DNA from: Nocardia sp. SYP-A9097
GTDB lineage: Bacteria; Actinomycetota; Actinomycetes; Mycobacteriales; Mycobacteriaceae
Length of the DNA: 64,000 nucleotides
Direction of reading: 5' to 3'
NCBI RefSeq assembly: GCF_009649815.1
Contig: NZ_WJIC01000007.1
Coordinates: forward strand, 124,001 to 188,000
This document shows positions 57,576 to 64,000 of the stretch, one piece after another. The notes beneath the pieces are model-generated. The model saw nothing but the letters and a program-made list of their open reading frames with translations. It was not told the DNA's origin and did not search any database. Every line of letters begins with the position of its first letter. Position 1 is the stretch's first letter. The translations under genes and the position numbers were made by a program.

Positions 57576-59327
57576 CTAGTCCTGTGCTGCGGCAGTGGAT
57601 GCCGCATTGTGCTGAGCCGCACCGCGTCGCGCGGTCTTCTTGGCCGGAGCAGGAACCGCTTCGCCGGGCTCGGCATCGGCCATATGGTTGGCGGCGATAT
57701 AGCCGAACACCATGGCGGGTCCGATGGTCGCGCCCGCGCCGGCGTAGTCATTACCCATGACGGCGGCCGAATTATTGCCCGCCGCATACAGACCCGCGAT
57801 GACGGCGCCGCTCTCGTCGAGCACCCGCGAGTGCTCATCGGTGACCAGACCACCCTTGGTGCCGAGGTCGCCGGGAACCATTTCGACCGCGTAGAACGGC
57901 CCGCGCGTGAGCGGAGCCAGGGTCGGATTGGGCTTGACCGTCGGATCGCCGTAGTAGCGGTCGTAGGCGGAGTCGCCGCGCAGGAAGTCCTCATCGCGCC
58001 CGGCCTCGGCGAAACCATTGAAGCGCTGCACGGTCGCGGCCAGCTTGCCGGCCGGAATGCCCAGCTTGCCGGCCAGTTCCGCGAGGGTATCGGCCTGCTT
58101 GATGATGCCCTTGTCGAAATACGCCTGCGGCAGTGGACGTTTGGGGAAGTTACCCAGGAACAGGTACCGGTCGCGGAAGTTCTGGTCGAAGATGAAGTGC
58201 GCCGGAATGCTGCCGGTGCCATTCGCCTCGTCCTCGTACATCTTGTGCACGACATTCACGTACGGCGCGGATTCATTGACGAAGCGCTCGCCATTGTTGT
58301 TGACCATGATCGCGCCCGGCTGCGAACGCTCGGCCAGGCAGAAGAACGGCGGGCGGCCCTCGGGGCTGCGCACCGACGGACCCCACCAGGCGTCATCCAT
58401 GAGATCGACTGCCGCGCCGATATTCTGGCCCGCCACAATGCCTTCACCGACATTCTCGATCGCGCCGACGGTCCATTCGGTGGACTGCGGGCCGGAGATG
58501 TACTTCTTGCGCATCTCCAGGTTGTGCTCGAAACCGCCCGCGGCGAGCACGACTCCACGCTTGGCCTTGATGACCACGGGACGGCCCTCATGCTCGGCGC
58601 GTACGCCGACCACCACGCCGTTCTCCGTAATCAGTTCGGTGAGAGGGGTATTCAGCCACACCGGCACACCGGCATCGCGCAGCGACAGCCAGAGCCGCGC
58701 TGCCAGGGCCTTGCCCAGGCTCAGCGGCAGCGCACCCTTGGCGAGGGCCAATGCGGTGCGCGCGCCGACCTTCACGGCGGTCTTCTTGCCGGCCCAGGTG
58801 CGGGCGATCATATTCAGGTCGTGGAAGTCGCTGACCGTGATGGCGATTCCCTTGGGCGCGGACATGGTCGGCTGATTGATCTTGTGCAGATCGCCGCCGA
58901 GCAGTCGGCCGTCGATCACGGCGGGCTCGATACTGCGGCCCTGCGCCAGACCACCCGGGAACTCGGGGTGGTAGTCGGAATACCCGCGGTCGTAGACGAA
59001 TTCCCAATGCTTGGAGCGAGCCCCGATGTAGGAGAACATCTCCGGGCCGTGATCCAGGAACGCCCGCTGCTTCGCCTCCGGAACCCGGTCGCCGACAACG
59101 GCTTTCAGATAGGTCTTGGCCATGGTCGGGCTGTCCGGCACCCCGGCGGCTTGCAGCACAGGGTTATTGGGCACCCATACACCGCCGCCGGAGCGCGCGG
59201 TCGAGCCGCCGAACAACCGGCTCTTCTCGATGAGGGTCACCGACAGTCCGCGATAGGCGGCGGTCAGCGCGGCGGTCATACCGGCCGCACCGGAGCCGAC
59301 GACAACGACGTCGAATTCGAATTCCAT
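57576..59327 (-). CDS. kstD: 3-ketosteroid delta-1-dehydrogenase
   Basis: 583 residues. The FAD-binding region is VVVGSGAAGMTAALTAAYRG and the next block FGGSTARSGGGVWVPNNPVL is characteristic of KstD. The C-terminal NSAAVMGNDYAGAGATIGPAM contains the catalytic Tyr/Gly of the Y-x-G-x-G-A-T-I-G motif. KstD removes the 1,2-hydrogens of 3-ketosteroids, which with KshAB opens ring B. A hydrophilic alanine/lysine-rich tail (residues 545-583) is added. ATG at 59327 with AAGGA upstream; it lies 13 nt after SDR3 in the same operon. A side-chain-degrading or bile-acid-specific KstD paralog is possible. Confidence 0.92.
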   Translation of the reverse strand: MEFEFDVVVVGSGAAGMTAALTAAYRGLSVTLIEKSRLFGGSTARSGGGVWVPNNPVLQAAGVPDSPTMAKTYLKAVVGDRVPEAKQRAFLDHGPEMFSYIGARSKHWEFVYDRGYSDYHPEFPGGLAQGRSIEPAVIDGRLLGGDLHKINQPTMSAPKGIAITVSDFHDLNMIARTWAGKKTAVKVGARTALALAKGALPLSLGKALAARLWLSLRDAGVPVWLNTPLTELITENGVVVGVRAEHEGRPVVIKAKRGVVLAAGGFEHNLEMRKKYISGPQSTEWTVGAIENVGEGIVAGQNIGAAVDLMDDAWWGPSVRSPEGRPPFFCLAERSQPGAIMVNNNGERFVNESAPYVNVVHKMYEDEANGTGSIPAHFIFDQNFRDRYLFLGNFPKRPLPQAYFDKGIIKQADTLAELAGKLGIPAGKLAATVQRFNGFAEAGRDEDFLRGDSAYDRYYGDPTVKPNPTLAPLTRGPFYAVEMVPGDLGTKGGLVTDEHSRVLDESGAVIAGLYAAGNNSAAVMGNDYAGAGATIGPAMVFGYIAANHMADAEPGEAVPAPAKKTARRGAAQHNAASTAAAQD

Positions 59328-59340
59328 TGCGTATCAGTCC

Positions 59341-60096
59341 TTAGTAGCCGCAGCTGGTGAGCATGCCGCCGTCGACGACGAATTCGCCGCCGGTGCAGTA
59401 GCTCGAGGCATCGGAGGCCAGGAAGAGTGCCACCTCGGACACCTCGACCGGCTGACCCCAGCGCGGAATGGGCAGATCGGAGAAGAAACTATTGCCGTCC
59501 AACCCGGTCGCGCCCGCCACGGCGGCGGTCATCGGGGTGGCGATACCGCCGGGATGAATGGAGTTCACCCGGATACCCGAATGCCCCAACTCCCGCGCGG
59601 CCGACTTGGTGAGCCCGCGCAGCGCGAACTTGCTCGCGCTGTAGGCGGACAGTCCGGCAGCGCCGACGAAACCCTCTACCGAGGACACGTTGACGATGGA
59701 ACCCGCGCCGGCATCGATCATGGCGGGCGCGGCATGCTTGATACCCAGGAACGCGCCCGTCACATTGATGCCCTGCATCAGGTTCCACTCGTCCAGACTC
59801 ATTTCGAGCAACTTCTTGAAACGAAGAATGCCCGCATTGTTGACCAGCACGTCCAGGCGGCCGAAACGCGTTACTGTCTCGGAAACCGCTGCCTGCCAAT
59901 CGCTTTCACTGGTGACATCGTGATGCACATAGTGGACCGCGTCGCCGAGTTCGGCGGCCAGTGCCTTGCCCTCGTCATCGAGCACATCGCCGAACACGAC
60001 CTGCGCGCCCGCGGCCACGAAGCGGCGCACATGCTCGGCACCCATGCCGCGCGCACCACCCGTAACCAGGGCGACCTTCCCGTCCAGCTGTCCCAC
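59341..60096 (-). CDS. short-chain dehydrogenase/reductase 3
   Basis: 251 residues: VTGGARGMGAEHVRRFV, LVNNAGILRFKKLL, NVSSVEGFVG, YSASKFALRG and RVNSIHPGGIATPMT. An NAD-type FGDVLDDEG acidic turn suggests NAD+. It is the first gene of the operon, divergent from the LLM gene. The start is the GTG at 60096, because GGAAGGAC lies upstream; a longer frame to 60156 is not supported by family similarity. It resembles 20-beta/3-alpha hydroxysteroid dehydrogenases. Confidence 0.88.
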   Translation of the reverse strand: MGQLDGKVALVTGGARGMGAEHVRRFVAAGAQVVFGDVLDDEGKALAAELGDAVHYVHHDVTSESDWQAAVSETVTRFGRLDVLVNNAGILRFKKLLEMSLDEWNLMQGINVTGAFLGIKHAAPAMIDAGAGSIVNVSSVEGFVGAAGLSAYSASKFALRGLTKSAARELGHSGIRVNSIHPGGIATPMTAAVAGATGLDGNSFFSDLPIPRWGQPVEVSEVALFLASDASSYCTGGEFVVDGGMLTSCGY

Positions 60097-60269
60097 CGGT
60101 GACCGTCCTTCCTCAGTGTTCGAACCGACGCTAAGACCGGCGGCGAGGTGCGGCACGGTGAGGTCCCGGCCACTGAGACAACCGAATGACCTGAAGCTAT
60201 GAGTCCTGAACTATTCCGGTTAGGCATAGCGGCCGCACCGGCCTGACTCGAGGCGGCAAGGAGCACCGG

Positions 60270-61400
60270 ATGAAGTTCTCGATGATCTTCGAAGCGCAGA
60301 TGACGGACCCCACCGCCGCGCACGAGGCGCAGGTGTTGCGCGATTGTGTGGAGCAGGCCGTGCTCGCCGATCAGGTCGGGTTCGACACCGTATGGGCGGT
60401 CGAACATCACGGGCTCAAGTGGTACGCGCATATGAGCGCGCCGGAGATCTTCCTGACCTGGGTGGCGGCGAAGACCGAGCGGATTCGTATCGGACACGGC
60501 GTGGTGTGTATGCCGTTCAACTTCAATCATCCGGTGCGGGCGGCCGAGCGCGCGGCCATGCTCGATGTGCTGTCCGGTGGACGGCTCAATCTGGGCGCGG
60601 GGCGCGGGGCCACCGCCGTGGAGACCTCCATGTGTGGTGTCGATCCCGCCCGCACCTATCAGGAGGTGGAGGAATCACTCCGCATGATCGCCGCCGCCTG
60701 GCAGGATCCGGAGGGCGAATTCTCCTACCACGGTGAGCTTTTGGATATCGAGCCGCATCATCTGCTGCCGCGGCCGGTGCAGCGCCCGCATCCACCGCTG
60801 TTCATGGCGTGCACCAAGAAGGACACCCTCAAACTCGCCGCCGACTACGGTATCGGCGCGCTGGTGCTCGGCTTCGCCGGTATCGAGGAGATCGCCGAAC
60901 TGCGCCGCGTCTACGACACCGCGATCGCCGAGCGCACCGGGGAACGCTTCGTCTCCACCGTGGTCAATGACCATTTCGCGGCGCTGTGCCCGACCATCGT
61001 GCTCGATGATCGCGAACGTGCCCGGCAGATCGGTGCGCGCGGGCAGCGGTTCTTCGCACAGTCCATCAAGTACTACTACGGCGCGGGACCGGTACCGGAC
61101 GAAGCCGTCGAATCGGGCGTCGACCAGGTCGCCAAAATGCGCGAGGCCGCCGACGAGCACGTCGCCTACCTGCACGAAGCCAAGATTCCGGTGAAGACCG
61201 GTTCCACCGCCATATTCAATACCGAGCACGCCTACGGCACCGCCGAGGACGCCATCGCGTATGTGGAACGCCTGCAGAAAGCCGGTGCGGACGAGATTCT
61301 GTGCCTGATCCAGATGGGCACCGTGCCGCAGGACGCCTGCATGGAAACCATCCGCCAATGGGGCGAGAAGGTCATCCCCCACTTCCGCAACACCAAGTAG
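60270..61400 (+). CDS. luciferase-like monooxygenase, second type
   Basis: 376 residues of the LLM flavin-dependent family: MKFSMIFEAQMTDPTAAHEAQVL, VWAVEHHGLKWYAHMSAPE, RIRIGHGVVCMPFNFNHPVR and NLGAGRGATAVE. These resemble the alkanal monooxygenase-like group that oxidises steroid or alkane positions. The ATG at 60270 has AAGGAG 5 nt upstream. The SDR at 61412 follows after 11 nt, so the two are an operon divergent from SDR3-KstD. Substrate unknown; a steroid or terpenoid intermediate is likely by context. Confidence 0.9.
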   Translation: MKFSMIFEAQMTDPTAAHEAQVLRDCVEQAVLADQVGFDTVWAVEHHGLKWYAHMSAPEIFLTWVAAKTERIRIGHGVVCMPFNFNHPVRAAERAAMLDVLSGGRLNLGAGRGATAVETSMCGVDPARTYQEVEESLRMIAAAWQDPEGEFSYHGELLDIEPHHLLPRPVQRPHPPLFMACTKKDTLKLAADYGIGALVLGFAGIEEIAELRRVYDTAIAERTGERFVSTVVNDHFAALCPTIVLDDRERARQIGARGQRFFAQSIKYYYGAGPVPDEAVESGVDQVAKMREAADEHVAYLHEAKIPVKTGSTAIFNTEHAYGTAEDAIAYVERLQKAGADEILCLIQMGTVPQDACMETIRQWGEKVIPHFRNTK

Positions 61401-61411
61401 AAGGAACCGAA

Positions 61412-62164
61412 ATGGCTGATCTCACAGGCAAAGTCGCCCTTATCACCGGTGCCGCGCGCGGCCAGGGCGCGGCCGAGGCCCGACTGTTCGTGGCGCGTGG
61501 CGCACAGGTCGTGATCACCGACGTGCTGGAGACCGAGGGCAAGGAGCTCGCCGAATCCCTCGGCGACGCAGCGCGTTTCGTCAAGCACGATGTCTCGGAC
61601 ACCGACAGCTGGAATGCCGCCGTGGCCGTGGCGGTTTCCACCTTCGGCAAGCTCGACGTGCTGGTCAACAATGCCGCTATCTACACCATGAAGCCGATCA
61701 TGGAGACCGAATCGGCTGAGCTGGAACGCATTCTGAAGGTCAACCTGATCGGCGCGTTCAACGGCATCAAGGCGGCGGTTCCGGCCATGCAGGCCGTCGG
61801 TGGCGGATCGATCATCAATATCTCCTCACAGTCCGGGCTCGAGGGCCTGATGAACCATGCCGCCTACGGCTCCTCCAAGTGGGGTCTGCGCGGGCTGAGC
61901 AAGGTCGCCGCCCTGGAGCTGGGCCTGTCCCAGATCCGGGTCAACTCGGTGTACCCCGGCCCCATCGCCACCCCGATGGTGCCCTACCTGACCACCGGCC
62001 CGGGCAGCTTCCCGAACCTGCCGCTGGAGCGCACCGGCCTGCCCGAGGAGGTCGCCGAACTGGTCGCCTTCCTGGCCTCGGATGCCTCTGCGTACATCAC
62101 CGGAGCCGAAGTCGCCATCGACGGTGGGCTGGCCGCGGGCAAGTTCATTCCGCGCGGCATGTAG
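61412..62164 (+). CDS. short-chain dehydrogenase/reductase 4
   Basis: 250 residues: ITGAARGQGAAEARLFV, VLVNNAAIYTMKP, NISSQSGLEG, YGSSKWGLRG and RVNSVYPGPIATPM. The ITDVLE turn suggests NAD+. It is 11 nt after the LLM gene with AAGGA before the ATG, and likely oxidises or reduces a product of that enzyme. The pattern is close to SDR3 but the two are clearly different genes. Confidence 0.9.
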   Translation: MADLTGKVALITGAARGQGAAEARLFVARGAQVVITDVLETEGKELAESLGDAARFVKHDVSDTDSWNAAVAVAVSTFGKLDVLVNNAAIYTMKPIMETESAELERILKVNLIGAFNGIKAAVPAMQAVGGGSIINISSQSGLEGLMNHAAYGSSKWGLRGLSKVAALELGLSQIRVNSVYPGPIATPMVPYLTTGPGSFPNLPLERTGLPEEVAELVAFLASDASAYITGAEVAIDGGLAAGKFIPRGM

Positions 62165-62281
62165 ACCATCCGCGCGGAGTTGTCCACGGACGCTCCACAC
62201 GGGTCTGTGCGCCGCCCGCACCTGCGAGGCGGGCGGCGCACCATTTCACTCGAAAACCCTTGTCCAGCTGAGGAGTCCGCG

Positions 62282-63244
62282 ATGCCACTGTCGCCGGAAT
62301 GGCAAACCTTCGTCGACGCGGCCACCGCCGCCTTCCCGGTCCTGGGTACCGAAGTGGTCGATGCGGCGCAGGCCCGGGCCTTCCTTGCCGCCCGCCCCGC
62401 ACCGCCCGCCGCCGAGCCGATTCCCGTTGCGGCAGTGGAGGACTGGCTGGTCCCCGGACCCAACGGCGCACCCGAGGTGCCGGTCCGCATCTACCGTCCG
62501 CTCGACGCCGAGCAGACACCGGGCGTGGTGGTCTTCTATCACGGCGGCGGTTTCGTACTCTGCAATCTCGACAGCCACGACAAGTTCTGCCGGGTAATGG
62601 CGAATGAGGCCGGGGTACTGGTGATTTCGGTGGATTACCGCCGTGCGCCGGAGGCCCGCTTTCCCGCCGCCGCCGACGACGCCTACGCCGTCCTGCGGTG
62701 GGTCGCGGACAATGCCGAAGCCCTCGGCGGCGATCCCGCCCGGATAGCGGTCGCCGGTGACAGCGCGGGCGGCAATCTCGCCACCGTCGCCGCCCTCCAG
62801 GCCCGTGACAACGGCGGCGCGGATCTCGCCTTCCAACTACTGCTGTACCCGATGCTGGACCCGGCCTGCGATACCGCCTCCTACACCGAGAACGCCGAGG
62901 GCTACTTCACCACCGCGCCCCAATTGCGTTGGTACTGGCAGCAATACCTGAACTCGGCGACCGAGGCGGACGACCCGTTCGCCAATCCGCTGCGAGCCGA
63001 TCTCACCGGTCTGCCGCCCGCGTATATCGCCACCGCCGAATTCGATCCGCTGCGCGATGAGGGCGAAACCTACGGCCGACAGCTGCGCGAGGCGGGCGTG
63101 CCCACCGAAATCCGGCGCTGGGACGGGACCATCCACGGCTTCATGTCCATGGCCTGGCATCTCCCGCAAACCCAGCGCGCCAATGCCAGCGCCTTCGCCG
63201 CTCTGCGCAGCGCCCTCACCCGGACGGCCTCGCAGGCACGCTGA
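62282..63244 (+). CDS. HSL-family esterase/lipase
   Basis: 320 residues. Oxyanion motif VVFYHGGGFVLCNLDSHDK, nucleophile elbow VAGDSAGGNLAT, catalytic Asp in AEFDPLRDEG and His in GTIHGFMSM. This is the LipI-like hormone-sensitive-lipase group, which cleaves short-chain esters, possibly steroid esters. ATG at 62282 follows GAGGAG. A 117-nt spacer separates it from SDR4, so it may share the LLM transcript or have its own promoter. No signal peptide is seen; the enzyme is cytoplasmic. Confidence 0.9.
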   Translation: MPLSPEWQTFVDAATAAFPVLGTEVVDAAQARAFLAARPAPPAAEPIPVAAVEDWLVPGPNGAPEVPVRIYRPLDAEQTPGVVVFYHGGGFVLCNLDSHDKFCRVMANEAGVLVISVDYRRAPEARFPAAADDAYAVLRWVADNAEALGGDPARIAVAGDSAGGNLATVAALQARDNGGADLAFQLLLYPMLDPACDTASYTENAEGYFTTAPQLRWYWQQYLNSATEADDPFANPLRADLTGLPPAYIATAEFDPLRDEGETYGRQLREAGVPTEIRRWDGTIHGFMSMAWHLPQTQRANASAFAALRSALTRTASQAR

Positions 63245-63363
63245 TCGCACGCCGGCGTTTCACGAACTCGACTGAGCCCCTTCACCGAAGCCGACCTGGC
63301 GCGCAAGGTCGATCGTCTACTATCGGCCTCGTTCGCCCAGTTTCTGAAACGTCAGGAATTCTC

Positions 63364-63780
63364 TTGTCGGTTGCTCGAATCACCGTCCTCACCGCGGCCG
63401 TGACCATGTCCTGCGGCCTGGCCGCCGCCGGTACGGCGGACGCCGCCGCGCAGTACTACGGGACCATCGCGGTCTCCAAACTCAAGAACGCCGGTGTGGT
63501 CACCGCCGAGAACACCAAGGTCACCGCCGATGCCGCCGCCATTCGCGACTGCGCCAACTACGACTGCGAAATCGTCTTCCGGTTCACCGACGGATGCGGT
63601 GCCCTGGCCCAGGGCGCGGACGGTCAATTCGGCTGGGCCGCACGCGGTTCCCGCGAAGAAGCCGAGGCGGCCGCGGTCGCCGGACTCGGGGAGAGCAATC
63701 CCCCGTTCCCAGATCTGGGTAGCGCCAGCCCGCGGGCGGCCAAGGTCGTCGCCTCGGCCTGCACCAAGAACATCCAGTAG
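63364..63780 (+). CDS. secreted DUF4189 protein
   Basis: 138 residues. A signal peptide (VARITVLTAAVTMSCGLAAAGTADA, cleaved near residue 27) is followed by a DUF4189 domain: YYGTIAVSKLKNAG, an IRDCANYDCEIVFRFTDGCGAL block with paired Cys, GWAARGSREEAE and a C-terminal CTKNIQ. DUF4189 proteins are small secreted proteins of Nocardia and mycobacteria with unknown role. The start is a TTG at 63364, with AGGA upstream, since it gives an intact signal peptide; no ATG fits. It stands alone. Confidence 0.82.
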   Translation: MSVARITVLTAAVTMSCGLAAAGTADAAAQYYGTIAVSKLKNAGVVTAENTKVTADAAAIRDCANYDCEIVFRFTDGCGALAQGADGQFGWAARGSREEAEAAAVAGLGESNPPFPDLGSASPRAAKVVASACTKNIQ

Positions 63781-63824
63781 CTCGCACCGGTGCGGCAGCA
63801 GCACGAGGGGTCGCCCGAACGACG

Positions 63825-64000
63825 CTATCGCCCGTAGCGGGCCTCATAGGACGCCCGCTCGGCAGCACGCCGCGAAGCCTGCGTCGGATTCTCCAAATCC
63901 GCTGGCAGACCATGTTTTCCCAGCCGGTGCGCGCGATTCATCGGCATGTACGCGATGATGTAGAACGCGGCCAGCAGCACCGCGAGCAGAATCATCGAGG
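63825..64000 (-). CDS. small membrane protein, partial or starting at 63995
   Basis: The frame runs from the right edge of the window to a TAG at 63825. From an ATG at 63995 it encodes 56 residues: a hydrophobic helix ILLAVLLAAFYIIAYMPM and a basic tail with NPTQASRRAAERASYEARYG. The true start may lie beyond the window, because only 5 nt precede the ATG. It converges on the DUF4189 gene. I do not recognise a family. Confidence 0.55.
   Translation of the reverse strand, partial: SMILLAVLLAAFYIIAYMPMNRAHRLGKHGLPADLENPTQASRRAAERASYEARYGR

Noticed and set aside
56067..59360. A 1097-residue plus-strand frame opposite the SDR and kstD genes
   Set aside because: Same artefact: no motif, and it lies across four well-supported minus-strand genes.
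19155..60240. A GGCATARC motif before ribBA, hsaA and the second LLM gene as a shared regulatory box
   Set aside because: Only three short matches at different distances from the starts; not distinguishable from chance or from -10-like sequence.
7136..63244. KstR-type operators upstream of the steroid genes
   Set aside because: I looked for a TNNAACNNGTTNNA-like palindrome in the main promoter regions and saw no convincing one; only a motif scan could settle it.

Overview
The window is high-GC actinobacterial chromosome, most likely Nocardia or a close relative such as Rhodococcus. The basis is the gene families: KshA/KshB-, Hsa- and KstD-type steroid enzymes, an Mce-associated protein, an Rv0145-type methyltransferase, an Rv2047c-type fusion protein and a DUF4189 secreted protein. 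Several starts also follow the mycolata-style layout of a TANNNT box 6-7 nt before the ATG. I saw no rRNA, tRNA, phage structural genes, intact transposase or CRISPR array.

Layout. 1-7.1 kb is housekeeping and general: a partial CoxE/VWA protein with its MoxR ATPase, proA, an MFS pump, a ribokinase, a TetR regulator with a perfect operator, and a methyltransferase. 7.1-14.6 kb is a seven-gene minus-strand operon with ring-degradation genes (hsaB-, kshA-, small CxxC protein, kshB-, hsaC-like, then a luciferase-like monooxygenase and an alcohol dehydrogenase), facing a divergent IclR regulator. 14.7-19.1 kb has a PadR regulator and two tandem, near-duplicate MFS transporters. 19.2-25.3 kb holds ribBA, an orphan Mce-associated protein, an esterase, a large NB-ARC/LuxR regulator and a FitAB/VapBC-like toxin-antitoxin pair. 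25.3-27.4 kb has hsaD- and hsaA-like genes, the two Hsa functions missing from the first operon.

27.5-33.5 kb is mixed. It includes a block of small regulators and a broken XRE regulator bracketed by a duplicated fragment of the 5' end of a PHP-domain gene. 33.6-39.9 kb has a KstD-superfamily flavoprotein, an epimerase/PEP-utilising fusion and two tandem secreted tyrosine/lipid phosphatases. 39.9-47.8 kb is a sugar locus of two converging gene sets: a GH172 (DUF2961) glycosidase, a polyol dehydrogenase and a xylulokinase; and a five-bladed-propeller glycosidase, a fucose/arabinose-isomerase-type enzyme and a second FGGY kinase. It reads as glycan-to-pentose-phosphate catabolism, possibly of D-arabinose. 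47.9-54 kb has a DUF6236 protein, an AlkZ-like protein, a repeat-rich spacer with an HxlR relic, and a PpdK-like protein overlapping a third phosphatase. 54.4-63.2 kb is a second steroid-type region: a FadD3-like ligase, four short-chain dehydrogenases, KstD, a luciferase-like monooxygenase and an esterase.

How it fits together. KstD and KshAB would open the steroid nucleus; HsaA/B, HsaC and HsaD would open and cleave the A/B-ring product; a FadD3-like ligase would activate the remaining propionate; and SDRs and luciferase-like enzymes would trim oxidised side positions. The genes are scattered over 55 kb, so this is probably a paralogous or specialised set rather than the canonical cholesterol cluster. 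Two dispersed intergenic inverted-repeat families and several strong palindromic operators are described below. All similarity statements rest on recognising motifs by eye; no search was run.
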